The position numbers and the translations under genes were made by a program. Shown here piece after piece: positions 48,281 to 59,413 of a DNA stretch of 64,000 nucleotides (its first letter is position 1; every line of letters begins with the position of its first letter). Under the pieces are notes generated by a model. The model made no database searches. It saw only the letters and a program-made list of their open reading frames with translations, and was not told where the DNA came from. Origin of the DNA: Membranipora membranacea (Eukaryota > Bryozoa > Gymnolaemata > Cheilostomatida > Membraniporidae); the NCBI GenBank assembly GCA_914767715.1, contig OU612072.1, positions 25,294,001 to 25,358,000 on the forward strand, in the 5' to 3' direction.

Positions 48281-49091
48281 TGAGATATGTAGTTATATTC
48301 AGCCAGCCGCAGAAGTCAGAGGGTACAGATAGAGATGGAAACAAATGCACCCAGTAACCTCCATGGTATTTTGTAGTCACAAGCATACACAACGAGCAGA
48401 GAGACGCAGAAGTAATCCATCAAAGATGTAGCGACGATAACCGCAGCATGCTAATCCGGTCAGAAAATAGGAATTCCAGTGACGCAGTAATTTGGTTTTC
48501 CAACACGTCATAGTACCAAGTACCAAGTAATCTCCAGGGTGACACAGAAGTAATTATCCAGGAAGTAACAACAACAAAGTCAGCCCAAAAATAGAACAAC
48601 AAATTCCAGAGGGTAGACTGAGGAACAGCAGCAATATACCACGTGATGTGACCACAGAACGGTTTCATATAACAAAGCCACAAGAGACACTAATCCTAGT
48701 ACCAAGTACCAATTAATCTTCAGGAATTTGGTTTTCCAAAACGTCATAGCACCAAGTACCAAGTAATCTTCAGGATGACACAGAAGTGATTAATCATGGA
48801 GTAACAACAACAAAGTCAGCCCAAAAATAGAACAATAAATTCCACGGTTTCATATAACAAAGCCACAAGAGACACTAATCCACTAATCCGCCGACAGCTA
48901 ATCAAACGACAACAAGCAGAGTCTGCACAAAAATCGGCACCTATATAAAGGCCGAAATTTTGAACAGTGAATTAGTACAGTTTAATTCTTTGAGCAGCAC
49001 AGTCAACTTTTTACATAGCTAGTAAAAGACATTATATTTTGATTTAATAAATACTGCTTTTAAATCAAAGATCTTTGTTGGAACGCTAACA
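48258..49091 (+). mobile_element. putative 5' LTR of the retroelement
   Basis: Promoter-like organisation upstream of the gag region: tatataaag at 48942-48950 and AATAAA at 49046-49051, with a possible end near 49091. Upstream, a tandemly duplicated segment (48493-48692 and 48723-48891) looks like a U3 enhancer duplication. No matching 3' LTR was seen in the window, so the boundaries and the LTR identity stay tentative. Confidence 0.35.
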
Positions 49092-49387
49092 CTAAAGTGG
49101 AGTCTAAGGACCAATATATACTGTGAGTATCATTTGAATTACATCATCATTTTTTTATAAGTATCAAGACAATAAACAATAACTTTAGTGAATATACTGT
49201 TGTAATTGATTTCTATGCATATAGTAATTGGCAAAGTAATTAGGGACAGTTCGTCAGGTACTCAGACGTTAGGTCATATTCACTAAGAGTTTATAAGGCA
49301 ATTTTGCAATCAACTAAAGTAAGTCGTTGGTAATTGTTACTATAACAACACTCTGAAACAGGATTCAAAATTAACTTTAGGAGGTTT

Positions 49388-49694
49388 AATCATTGTGACC
49401 CACCATAAACGTATGAAATTTGCGTAGGTGCTCATATCAAAGTCGGAAATCATTGTGACCCACCATAAACGCATGTAATTCGCGTAGGTGCTCATATCAA
49501 AGTCGGAAATCATTGTGATCCACCATAAACGCATGTAATTCGCGTAGGTGCTCATATCAAAGTCGGAAATCATTGTGACCCACCATAAACGCAGGTATTT
49601 CGCGTAGGTGCTCATATCAAAGTCGGAAATCATTGTGACCCACCATAAACGCAGGTATTTCGCGTAGGTGCTCATATCAAGTCGGAAATCATTT
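49388..49694. repeat. five exact-length 60-bp tandem repeats
   Basis: Five copies of a 60-bp unit containing tcattgtgacccaccataaa and cgcgtaggtgctcatatcaa, plus a partial sixth. Copies 2-3 share gcatgtaatt and copies 4-5 share gcaggtattt, so the array grew by duplicating neighbouring units. It lies in the leader between the putative LTR and gag. The period is a multiple of three, so open frames across it mean nothing. Confidence 0.9.
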
Positions 49695-50914
49695 TAGAAG
49701 TATCATTGGGAACTATTGTTAAAGCAGAACAGAATTAATTAGTATTCATATTTGCTTGGGGGTTAAATAGATTAAGTTTCGGAATAATAGTTTAGGATTA
49801 GATTCTTGTGTTTTTTAACGAAGTAGGACGCTACCGATTTAAGATAAGATACCTCTAATCTGTGAAACATTAATTCAACATTGAATATAGAAATTGAACA
49901 TTGATTTTAGAGTGACCACAGACTGATACCTCTTTCCTTCACTAGAAATTGGGTTGGAGTCTTTAGCTAATTTAACTTGGCTAAGAGGCCTGTGATACTG
50001 ATAAACCGCCTTGATTACCTGATTGGGCTTCCAGGCACTATACAGAGATAAAGTAGGTGCTCATAATTAAAATCAGTCACCTAAGTTGAATAACAAAAAT
50101 ATCAAACGTACCTGAACACATTCATAAATAGTGATTGTGTCATATTAACATCTAAGGACTATATTGACTTTGTGGTGTAAGAGCATTGTCTCGAAACTCA
50201 TCAAGAGTTTTACTGTTAGAACAAGACAGGGGTCTTAGCAGGTTATCGGCAGGAACCTTTCTTAAACAACTTGAAGGCAACTTCTAGTGAAGCTAAGAAG
50301 AGGTCAGGCTCAATAACAACCCCGTAGTAAATTGCTTTGTGGAGTAGTGGGAACCAGCTGTTCGTCACTAGAAATTAATAAGTTAAATACCTCGTACTCA
50401 CCAGAGTGCTATCATTACCAATTGGAACCACGTTTTAATTGATTTGAGCGATCTTGTCTTTCTTCAGTGCATGAAAGAGGAGGTAACTCCAAATTAGAAC
50501 TACAAATAAATTACACAATAAAGTGACATTTTGAAGTGTCCGGAGTGCAAGATTTAAAACCATAACTACAAACATAGTTAGAACCAATTTATAAGTAGGA
50601 CGACAAATTCCGTTGCTCACAGCATATACTCTCTTAAAGTATATGCACAGTGAGTGAGTAAAAGTAGGACGGTTATAGAACAACTATACATACTAATAGT
50701 ACACGGCATTTACTTTAGTATAGGATAGTACCAATTCCGTTCCTCACAGCTGTAGGTTTTGTGTAGATTGAACAGAGGATCGCCCGTTTGTAAGTGTTGT
50801 TATAGGCAATAATTAATTAGCATTAATAGTGATTAGTAAGTGATAGCGATTTTTAGTTTGAAAATTTAGTTATTTGTATTATTATTCCGCTTTCTAATAT
50901 CCATTCAATTCAAT
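49695..50914. other. retroelement leader, no gene seen
   Basis: About 1.2 kb of AT-rich sequence with no convincing frame. Two diverged copies of a segment (about 50610-50700 and 50730-50760, sharing aattccgttcctcacagc) occur shortly before gag. Confidence 0.4.
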
Positions 50915-51340
50915 ATGCCAAAAGCGTTGAGAAAGCTTTGGAAACTTTTTAAGATTAAGATGAAGAATTCAGGCAACAGAAGTCGCAAGTCTAGTGATGA
51001 AGGAAGTGACAGTGGAAGCGTAATAGATGTGATAGACATGCCACACGGAATGGATGTTGGATGGTTAGCAATATCTAATCGGGCAAGACAAGAGAAAATC
51101 AGAGAGATTGAGCCATCCAGTTATAGCAGTGACAGTAGTAGTGAAAGTCAGGCAGAAGAGAGCTCTGATGACAGTGAAGATAGTTATAATAGTGATAGCA
51201 GTGGAGAAAGATGTAGCACTGATAGTAATGAGGACATCTTTGAAAGCCCAAGCAATCACATGGAAGACGAAAAATCAGATCTGTGGTCAAAACTAAACCC
51301 TCTTCAACAAATTGATGATGGACGCTCGTCACCTCTTTAA
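50915..51340 (+). CDS. retroelement gag N-terminal part (acidic, serine-rich)
   Basis: Starts at ATG 50915 with a basic stretch (M-P-K-A-L-R-K-L-W-K-L-F-K) that could bind membrane or RNA. A long region of serine, aspartate and glutamate follows (S-D-S-S-S-E-S-Q-A-E-E). The frame ends at 51340 just as the capsid frame (-1 relative) becomes open from 51316, so the two overlap by about 25 nt. Either programmed frameshifting or an old frameshift mutation is possible; no canonical slippery heptamer was evident. Confidence 0.5.
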   Translation: MPKALRKLWKLFKIKMKNSGNRSRKSSDEGSDSGSVIDVIDMPHGMDVGWLAISNRARQEKIREIEPSSYSSDSSSESQAEESSDDSEDSYNSDSSGERCSTDSNEDIFESPSNHMEDEKSDLWSKLNPLQQIDDGRSSPL

Positions 51341-51963
51341 TATCAATATCAATCATCAAGGATAAATCTAAAATAGCAGATAATTATGATAAATTAGTAA
51401 ACAAATTGACTAAAGTATTCAGCTCTAGAATTGGCTTGATAAAATCAAATGAACTGTTCACCAGAATAAAGGGGACAGATTCTGTAGGAAAATATTTCAC
51501 TACTATCACAAGTTTGGCAAAACAGACCTTCCCATATTTAGGAGAAGAGGCATTACATGAAATAATTAAAGCACAGTTTATTAGAGGACTTGAAAATAGA
51601 ACCAAACGTGCAATCTTGAATAGGGGACAGTTATCATTACAAGAAACATACAAAATGGCTGAGCGAATTGAAAACGCAAGTACTGTGCTTGGTAGGGCAA
51701 ACTACCAAGATAATGGTCAACATAATTTGGACCAAGCCAATGCAATAATGCCAAATTATGATTATGAACTAATGCACTCACTAGTTAAACAGGTCAAGCG
51801 ATTAGGGGATAGGCAGCGATCAGCAGAACAAGAAAACTCGCTATCCAATCACATAATAACAGATTCACACCCATTTGACCCCAATAGAGCAAACCTAAAT
51901 GGCAATAATACTTCATCACCATGGTTAAATCCTCACATTAGCATGATCGTTATGGTAACTTAG
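51316..51963 (+). CDS. retroelement gag capsid region
   Basis: The open frame encodes a Ty3/gypsy-type Gag helical region (Retrotrans_gag-like). F-T-R-I-K-G-T-D-S-V-G-K-Y-F-T is followed by L-A-K-Q-T-F-P-Y-L, then Q-F-I-R-G-L-E-N-R-T-K and L-Q-E-T-Y-K-M-A-E-R. The order F-x-x-I...S-V...Y...L...F...F-x-x-G-L...K is typical. The frame ends with TAG at 51961, but the sequence continues in another frame (from about 51930) into the zinc-knuckle region, so one indel separates capsid from nucleocapsid. Confidence 0.7.
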
Positions 51964-52019
51964 GGTTTAATGATGATAATCAGGTTAGTTATGTTAATCC
52001 TGTACAATCCAGACTAAAA

Positions 52020-53945
52020 GTGCCACGAGTGAGACAAGGCTATAATAACAACAGGCAACCCTTTAGAAATGAGCGTAGACAGTTCCAAAACAGGGGTAAT
52101 CCCCCAAGATATAACCAACAGTCAAATTCCAACAACCAAGCCAATTTCAATCCACAGGAATCAAGGAATTTTGGAACCAGACAACCAAGAACTAATAATA
52201 GAACTGATCCTGATCAGACGTGTGATCGTTGTCACAAGATTGGGCATAGTGCTATTTCTTGTAGAGTCACACAAGAACAGCTTGATTATCTATCCTTTAT
52301 AAACATGTTGAGAAATGAGAGTAAAGAAATAAATTTAGGATGTCCCTCATTCAGTCAACAGGGAAGGGAAGCTCACAAAAAGACCAAACCACAGGTGGTT
52401 TCTAATACTCCGTCAAATTGGCCTGAAAGTATGATAAATAAAACTATATGGAAAAAGAAGAAAAATATAAATCAGGTTAAAAAGTTTGATCAAACCATAA
52501 AACAGGACTTGAAGGTAAAAGCCACAATTCCAATGACAAATGAGCATGAAAAACTCAAGGACGCAGTAACTACAACATTGGAACCAGTCAACTCCCAACA
52601 TGACGACAAAGTTAGTGTGGAAGCAAAAAGATATATACCTAAGACTTTGGAATTGATGTTTGCAGTAAAATGTGTGATGATATTATTTCTTCTAATTTTT
52701 CCGAAATCTAATGGCCTGAGTGTTGGGTATAATAATCCAATGATTTGTAATCAAAATGATGGTATAGATTCACGCTCACCTCTGTTGATGAAATTAGAGC
52801 AACCCTCTGCATGTCCACAATACAAGCAATCCAATCGTAGTATACAGGAAATTGACTTGAAGTTCTTCCAGCTGCGTCCAAACCTAGAACAAGAAGTAGG
52901 GTATCTCTGTTTTTGGACATTTCTATATTTCTTTGCAAGTCAAAAACTGCAACATCAGACACAGAAATATACAGCCGTGCCTAGGGAGACCTGTCGGAAT
53001 ATGATAGATAAAAGAAGGGTTTTTAATAAATTGTATGAAAGGGATGGGGAAATATCTACCCATTTATCATTAGATCCAACATATACATGGTGTTGTAAAT
53101 GGTATAACCGTACTGTTTATGATTATGTGTTAGAAAAGGGCTATTTATATTTGGACAGACAAACTAAACAGATTAAATCATCACTAGGTAACATGCATGA
53201 ATGCCATTATGAAGATGGTATTTGTGAAATTACTGGATACGGTACCATATTATGGGAACCAATACAAAACAAATCCTGTCAATATATTGAAGGGGACACC
53301 AAATCTGGGGAACTATGGAATGAAAATTGGTTGTCATTAGATAAGACTTTAAGGTTAAGTTTTACTGAAAATGGGTATCGACGATTTGTGTTATGTCCAG
53401 AAACAGACAGACAAATCACAGCTATGCTGACTGATCAAGGGTATTATGTTTCTACAAATTCAGAAATATCCAATAACACTGGTGACCCTGAATATTTGCC
53501 TGCAGTACCTAGTCAACATGCCTCTTCAGAGATTTTGGCTACATTTGCTATGTTCAATTCTATTGCGCAATCACTAGAAATTTCAATTTGGAAAAATTCA
53601 TTAAAAACTTTCTGGTCAGGCATACAATATTTATGTGAACACGAACAGGCAGCAATACAATTATTTGGGGCAATTATCAAATCTGAACCAACTATTGCAA
53701 TGAGGAAGTTGCTTTCTGATCAATATGTTACAGCTAGGATGTTAACAAGTGAGATTGTAGCTATTGACACATGTACTCCTGTGAATAAGTTCAATATAAA
53801 GGACGCTAATATTCAGTCCAAATGCATGAATAGAGTACCTATCAAGTTTAGTTGGAACGGCAAACATGATACAACAGGATATCTTGATCCCTTGACGAAT
53901 ATAATTCACAAGAATGCAATTGAGATTGATTGTCATAATTTATAA
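52020..53945 (+). CDS. nucleocapsid zinc knuckle fused to envelope-like glycoprotein
   Basis: One 641-codon open frame. Residues 1-66 are rich in N, Q and R. Residues 68-81 (C-D-R-C-H-K-I-G-H-S-A-I-S-C) form a CX2CX4HX4C zinc knuckle. A lysine-rich linker leads to a hydrophobic, signal-like segment at about residues 214-232 (K-C-V-M-I-L-F-L-L-I-F). The rest looks extracellular: many cysteines, several N-x-S/T sites, and W-C-C-K-W, I-C-E-I-T-G-Y-G-T-I-L-W and G-Y-L-D-P-L-T motifs of the sort seen in invertebrate retroelement envelope proteins. The family cannot be fixed by eye. The envelope-like part continues, after a frame break, at 53951-54145. A polyprotein or a spliced mRNA may separate the parts. 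No start codon specific to the envelope could be chosen. Confidence 0.6.
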   Translation: MPRVRQGYNNNRQPFRNERRQFQNRGNPPRYNQQSNSNNQANFNPQESRNFGTRQPRTNNRTDPDQTCDRCHKIGHSAISCRVTQEQLDYLSFINMLRNESKEINLGCPSFSQQGREAHKKTKPQVVSNTPSNWPESMINKTIWKKKKNINQVKKFDQTIKQDLKVKATIPMTNEHEKLKDAVTTTLEPVNSQHDDKVSVEAKRYIPKTLELMFAVKCVMILFLLIFPKSNGLSVGYNNPMICNQNDGIDSRSPLLMKLEQPSACPQYKQSNRSIQEIDLKFFQLRPNLEQEVGYLCFWTFLYFFASQKLQHQTQKYTAVPRETCRNMIDKRRVFNKLYERDGEISTHLSLDPTYTWCCKWYNRTVYDYVLEKGYLYLDRQTKQIKSSLGNMHECHYEDGICEITGYGTILWEPIQNKSCQYIEGDTKSGELWNENWLSLDKTLRLSFTENGYRRFVLCPETDRQITAMLTDQGYYVSTNSEISNNTGDPEYLPAVPSQHASSEILATFAMFNSIAQSLEISIWKNSLKTFWSGIQYLCEHEQAAIQLFGAIIKSEPTIAMRKLLSDQYVTARMLTSEIVAIDTCTPVNKFNIKDANIQSKCMNRVPIKFSWNGKHDTTGYLDPLTNIIHKNAIEIDCHNL

Positions 53946-54190
53946 GGACTTTGACAGTTTTCAGCATAAATGGTACCACTTTTGAATATATGTGGCATGA
54001 TGGCAGTTACAAGACATTGGGACGGATCATTGAGGTGAAAACCAAAGCATTTCATCCGAATATTACATTCCAACCCTTACCACTAAATTATTATAAGGAA
54101 AGTTCGGAATTAATTCCGATTCCAAATATATACTCAAAGGTTTAATTAGTAAACGACTTTGTTGAAACTATAGCCACTGAAAGAAGAAAG

Positions 54191-54943
54191 ATGAGGAGAC
54201 TTGGTCTATGGCCAAATGCAGGTGGTATAAACGGGACTAGTGCTATAAAAATACCTCAATTAAATTTTCTAGACTGGTTTAATTCAGGCTGGCACCATAT
54301 ACTTCAATATTGGACCATTGCAGTGAACACACTTGTAACATTGTTTGTGGTTTTAGTGTTGTTACAATGCGCCTTCAACGGAGTTAAGAAGTCTATTCCT
54401 TTTAAGCCTGAGGAGATGAATCCACTTTACACGATGAATGAAGACACAGAAGCATATGAGTACTCACTAGGAGAGCACACCTGGGAGAATACTTTGTTCC
54501 ACTTACCAGTCATACCAGTAGAGCTGTACAACCCAGATAAGTTTTACACAAATGACCAAAATTCTTTCCTAACTGAGGTATTGTTAGATACTGGAGCATG
54601 TCATAGTCTGATCCCATATAATGTAGCAGAGGTGCTGCAATGTGTTATCACCCCTACTGATGTAAGGCCTCGCTCTATATCTAACCATGCTGTTGAGCTA
54701 GAAGGACAAACTGATTTGTATATAAGAATTGGTGATATAACATTTTCCCAAACCTTTCTAGTAGGAGGGAGATCTAATTCTTCGGAAATCCTCCTAGGCT
54801 TTCGTATCACATGGATTTTTGACTACATTTCCTTCCATATCAAGGATGGTTTTGTAGATTTTGGAGGACAACGAGTAGATTTAGTACCATTGCCATGTAG
54901 TGCAACACCGAGAAGGCTGACTGAGTCCAAGCCAGAAGACTAA
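54191..54943 (+). CDS. envelope membrane anchor fused to aspartic protease
   Basis: 250 codons. A membrane segment lies at about residues 40-62 (I-A-V-N-T-L-V-T-L-F-V-V-L-V-L-L) and completes the envelope-like region. A retropepsin-like domain follows: the catalytic motif L-L-D-T-G-A-C-H-S-L-I-P at about residue 130, a middle strand region, and S-S-E-I-L-L-G-F near residue 200 as the conserved (I/L)LG loop. Placing protease directly behind the envelope anchor in one frame is not the usual retroviral order. No reverse transcriptase, RNase H or integrase was found after the stop at 54943. Confidence 0.65.
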   Translation: MRRLGLWPNAGGINGTSAIKIPQLNFLDWFNSGWHHILQYWTIAVNTLVTLFVVLVLLQCAFNGVKKSIPFKPEEMNPLYTMNEDTEAYEYSLGEHTWENTLFHLPVIPVELYNPDKFYTNDQNSFLTEVLLDTGACHSLIPYNVAEVLQCVITPTDVRPRSISNHAVELEGQTDLYIRIGDITFSQTFLVGGRSNSSEILLGFRITWIFDYISFHIKDGFVDFGGQRVDLVPLPCSATPRRLTESKPED

Positions 54944-54960
54944 GTAAGTATTAGTTAGTT

Positions 54961-56849
54961 TCAATATTATTTATAAGTTGTATATTACTTACCCTTGCAT
55001 TTATCCCTGTTATATATCGTGAAATTAATATTTCATTATCCAAAGTATTGGTATATTATAGAGTTCTTCTTGGAGAATGTGCTTACTGTATGCCTGACTA
55101 ACCTTACTATACAGAGTGACAGTGGAAGCATATCATGAGAAGTGTGCAACCAACCTTGGGATATAAACCCCAGCAATGACAGTGAGGATGATTGATCACT
55201 ATGAAGCACAGGAGATGGTGAGTTAGTAAGGTCAGAAGCCAATACCAAGGTTGTGTATAATATTTAGCATTTATATTATTTGTATCAGACAATTGACAGT
55301 TTGGAAAAAATCAGAGATAAAAATTAGTTAAAGTATTCTAATTCTGATCCAGATTTCGATTTTAGGTTCCTTTTCTTTGTATGTGTGTAAAAAGTTGGTC
55401 AACTGTGCTTTGTGTATACATTTGTGTCAATAGGACATTATTCAGCATTTGGATTAATTGTCTGTGTGGAGCTTTGAACCTTGAAATGTTATGAATAATT
55501 ATGTGGTCATGCTAATTGACTGGTCTGGGCCAATGTGTAATATAGTTATTTAGGAATTGTCTTATTTGTTTTGTCAGGTATGAGACAACTTCCCTAAAAG
55601 AAAATCATCAGGCAACAATGCAGTACAGACATAAGAAATGACTTAAATCCTGTGAGTTGGAAGATTTATTAGTCTATATATAGTCTATTTGATATAAAAT
55701 GTGATTGTCAATATGTAGGGATGTTTCGATCAGTGAGTCCTCAGAACCACGTGAAGTCTGGTAATCCGTCATCTTTGTGTATCTTTAAAATAACGATGAC
55801 AATTTTGAATATTATCATAATAAGGTCTGCCAACTGTTACTAGGCTGTCTCAACTCTTCCATGGCCAGTTTAACCTCTTCCCAAACCCCAAACCTCTTAA
55901 CCTTCTTCTTCGGCCACCGCACAGTTTTACGCTTGGTAACAAACCCAAGAGGATGGTGTAACACCCTTATACTCTCTACCATCGCCTTCAACCCAGACAG
56001 CACGATTCCACATATTCACAGCCTGGAAAAGAAAAGAAAAACAAAACGAAACATGTGAAAACATGCAAGTGGTAAGTTACCATAACCATCTACACCAAAA
56101 GAACCGGATATTATTAGAAAAAAACCAAAACAATTTGACCATTATAGAATGTGTCTATTCGCAGATGAAAATCACCACCCACCCACCGCTATGAGGAAGC
56201 TAGACACTTGGGGGCACCCACCACCACAAAAATATGATAACCAAAATAGAAAAATAGTACCAGTACATGCATTTTACACCAAAGGTTATATAATGAGAGT
56301 AATATCAGTCAATATAAGTAATCAATGCAGAATGGCCTGAAGTAGCATGATTGCATGAGAGCTTGGGAAGTTTTGGAGTTCTAAAGACAAGTGGTGTTTT
56401 TTTGTTATGCCGCCTTATTATGCAGAAAAGACTTTCAGCCCTCCTTTGCACAGCTTCAAGCCTGTTGGCCAGACCATCATTCACAGAGTTTCATGCGGCC
56501 AATGCACTCAAGCCCCGGCCTTACTGTTTGGCTGTATATGTCTTTCTTCACAGCCTTGGAGATGGTCAGAACATTGCATGTTGTATGTTTATAAAGAAAT
56601 AATTTCCCTGAAAATATTTTTGGAGCGTACATCACCATGATGAGAAAAGCATTTTCGCTTTTCCGATCATCTGTGTATTTCGTAGTTTATCTAACACAAA
56701 TAGGCACCTAACATTGTAAATTGTACCTGCTGCATTTATTGACACCTCATGACAATTGCTAACTAATTTATAATTTATTAGCCAGCAGTGACACTCTTTC
56801 AGGCTTCCATTTCTCTCAGTTTGGGAGGTCTGACTGTTTTTTCAATGAC
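54961..56849. other. no gene recognised
   Basis: Expected position of polymerase and 3' LTR of the retroelement, but neither is recognisable. Overlapping open frames at 56350-56640 occur in three frames at once and suggest no real coding. Confidence 0.4.
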
Positions 56850-56858
56850 GAAAATGCT

Positions 56859-57694
56859 ATGATAAAGCAGATTTGTGCCGAACATATGGGAGGCCTGAGC
56901 CTAGATTGGTCATCAAACTGGCAAGCTAACTGGCAAGCTAACTGGCAAGCTAGATTGGCAAGCAGACTGGAAGAGGTTCGTTTTTTTCTTAGTGATCACA
57001 AATTTAGTATACTGTGTTTGCCTGAAACATTTTTGAATAAAAATGATGACAGCTGACTATATGAGGTACCAGGATATACAGTGATAAGAAGGGATAGGCT
57101 CTGTAACAATGGTGGGGGATTACTCTGCTATATCCATGATTCACTGGTCATTGAACATCTGGAAAATTTAGATCTTTACATGAGAGTATAACAGTCAAGG
57201 TCATACCCAGAAGGTTTTTGGTCACATATTTATATAGACCTCCCCAATCAAAAGCATCATGGAACACAGACTTTTCAAAGTTCGTCGAGCGTTGTTATGG
57301 TTTGAACGATGAAATTATAATATTTGGTGATTTCAATATTGATTTGCTGAATCCAGTTTCGAAAAGCGGGTGGTTAGATAATGTTACCTCTCCTCTGCTG
57401 TCGAATCAAATTGTATCTGAACCAACTCGCATAACTAATTCATCAAGGACACTAATTGACCACATCTATTCAAGTCAATGTGACAATATTGCTAAATCTG
57501 GTGTCATCAAATATTCACTGAGCAATCATTTCATGATAGTAGCTTCCAGAGAGATTGATAGAAATATTAAAATATCTAAACGAAGATGCAAGGTAACATT
57601 CATTGATTATTCATTTGCAACACCTGAAATTTTGGTTATGTGTTGTATGAAAGATCAATACACTCAATGTTTGAGAAGTTCTATAGCCATTTGA
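56859..57694 (+). pseudogene. LINE apurinic-type endonuclease domain
   Basis: N-terminal part: E-V-R-F-F-L-S-D-H-K-F-S-I-L-C-L-P-E-T-F-L, with the catalytic glutamate context. A broken stretch follows (V-P-G-Y-T-V-I-R-R-D-R), then T-Y-L-Y-R-P-P and I-I-F-G-D-F-N-I-D, the metal-binding G-D-F-N motif. L-I-D-H-I-Y and S-N-H-F complete the fold, with F where the catalytic D of SDH would stand. An in-frame 12-bp repeat (aactggcaagct, three to four units at about 56917-56962) adds N-W-Q-A repeats. Stops near 57054 and frame changes show the copy is dead. Confidence 0.75.
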
Positions 57695-58099
57695 ATCATC
57701 TTATATCAAAACTTGTGTTTGAGAAGACTCGTTTTGTAAGAACGCGTAATCTTCCAAAGTGGACGGATGATGAGGTAAAAATGAACATCAAAATCAGAGA
57801 TCAACTCAAACAAAACGGTGATCGGAAAGGATATAAAAAACAGCGAAATTATGTCACTAAGATGATCAGACAACTGAAGAAAAGAGCTATTTCTAATACT
57901 ATGAAAGAGTCTACAGGTAATACAAAACCTGTTTGGGATGTTTTAAAGAATAAAAAGAAGGAGACTTTCCATGCGAAAAATATGAGTGCAGATCAATTTA
58001 ACAGCCATTTCACATCCATCGCAAAATCAATCACAAAGAACCTTGTTGTAACGGATGAGATGACATTCCCCGTATCAGAACATAATTTGACAGACATAC

Positions 58100-59352
58100 A
58101 ACAATTCACCCCTTTCACGCGTACAAGAATATTGTTCCACATTCCTGGCTATAAAAGTACAGGACCTGACAGAATTACAGTGAATATGTTGAAGCTTGTT
58201 TGGCCTTATATTATACAGGGTTTTCAGCGAAGGACAGTTCCCTTCAATATGGAAACTAGCTCGAGTTTCACCTATACATAAATCTGGGGATATATATAAT
58301 CCATCAAATTATAGGCCAATTTCAGTCTTGCCTGTACTTTCAAAAATATTTGAGAAACGCATAAATCACCATCTGCAAGAATATCTCACTAAGAACAAAA
58401 TCATCCATGAGCTTCAATGTTGATTTAGAAATGGCCATTCTTGTTCAGACAGTTTATTTATAATTATTTCAGACTCTTCGGTGTAGAAAATTAATGGAAA
58501 TATTATGATATTAATTTTTCTGGTTTTTAAAAAGCCATTTGACTGTGTTTCCCATGTTTTACTACACAATAAGTTGAAGGCTTGCTGCATTGGAGGAAAT
58601 ATGTTAAAACTTCTTGACACCTTTCTGACAGACAGAAGGCAGTTTTTTAAACTCAATAATATTGAATCTTGTAGATTGCCTATCAAGATAGGAGTCTCTC
58701 AAGGTTCATTCCTAGTACCAACTTTGTTTCTCATCTTAATATATGATTTATTAGCTTCATCAAAATCAGATTCATCATCATAAATGCATATATGCTGATG
58801 ATACAGTGTTCCTGTCATCTAATAAACACCTTCAACAACTAAAGGCAAAGGCATCTGAAGACTTAAATGACATTTTGGATTAGGGCAATCGTAACTGGAT
58901 GGTTAAATGTTCATAAATCTCATTACATGCTACTATATATCTCATATCCCCTTTATGACCTGGAACTGTACATAGGGCATGAAAAACTAAACAGACAGAG
59001 AACTACAAGACTTCTAGGTTTAGTGATGAGTGACTCACTTTCATGGCAGAATCATCTAGCTAGAGTATATATTTAAAAAGGTACAGCGGAATGTTTACCT
59101 ACTTCAAAATTTGAGAAACTCCTTGGACATTTTATTTCCAGTTTATTGTCACCTTATTTATATGGGATCCATATCATTGGCAACTTGTCCTGCAATAATG
59201 CCCTCAATAGATTATTTTTGTTGCAAAAACGGGCTTTAAGCATTATCGCAAATGTGCATTACAATCCATATTATCTCATTCCAACCGATTCAATTACACT
59301 ATCATTACTTTACTTTTCAACCATATATTATCTAGTTGACCAACATCATTGA
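58100..59352 (+). pseudogene. LINE reverse transcriptase domain
   Basis: Conserved RT blocks occur in shifting frames: G-P-D-R-I-T-V-N-M-L-K, S-P-I-H-K-S-G-D, N-Y-R-P-I-S-V-L-P-V-L-S-K-I-F-E-K and F-R-N-G-H-S. The region around 58505-58700 has A/F-K-K-P-F-D-C-V and G-V-S-Q-G-S, and Y-A-D-D-T lies at 58791-58805. A stop at 58421-58423 replaces the glycine before F-R-N. The thumb and C-terminal part follow to 59352. The motif style fits the jockey/CR1/L2 group; assignment to one clade needs a tree. Confidence 0.8.
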
Positions 59353-59413
59353 TGATATTAATTCCTTTCAGTATCTTTTTTTTTGTTTTAAACTTTTTTT
59401 TTTCTGGCACTGA

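Larger units (their letters stand above)
48258..54960 (+). mobile_element. decayed Ty3-like retroelement with gag-env-protease order
   Basis: Umbrella entry: putative LTR, long leader with 60-bp repeats, gag (basic/acidic N-terminus, capsid, zinc knuckle), envelope-like glycoprotein with membrane anchor, then aspartic protease. There are frameshifts between gag N-terminus and capsid, between capsid and zinc knuckle, and twice in the envelope part. It cannot move on its own. It may be a deletion derivative, a non-autonomous lineage, or a genuinely different gene order. Confidence 0.55.
56850..59352 (+). mobile_element. LINE (jockey/L2/CR1-like), broken by frameshifts
   Basis: Umbrella entry for one non-LTR retrotransposon copy: endonuclease (56859-57694), linker (57640-58281) and reverse transcriptase (58100-59352) follow in order, spread over several frames with stops. 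5' and 3' ends are not sharply defined; a T-rich stretch at 59380-59402 may follow the 3' end. Confidence 0.8.

Noticed and set aside
49340-49675. Minus-strand frame with five near-identical 20-residue repeats
   Set aside because: It is a by-product of the 60-bp tandem repeat, whose length is divisible by three; no start context or splice sites.
51065-51359. Frames antisense or alternative to the acidic gag region
   Set aside because: Shadows of the repetitive serine/aspartate codons on the coding strand.
56351-56640. Three overlapping frames on the plus strand
   Set aside because: All three frames open together, no domain, no splice context.
54961-56849. 3' LTR or polymerase of the retroelement
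   Set aside because: No sequence matching the presumed 5' LTR and no RT, RNase H or integrase motif seen.
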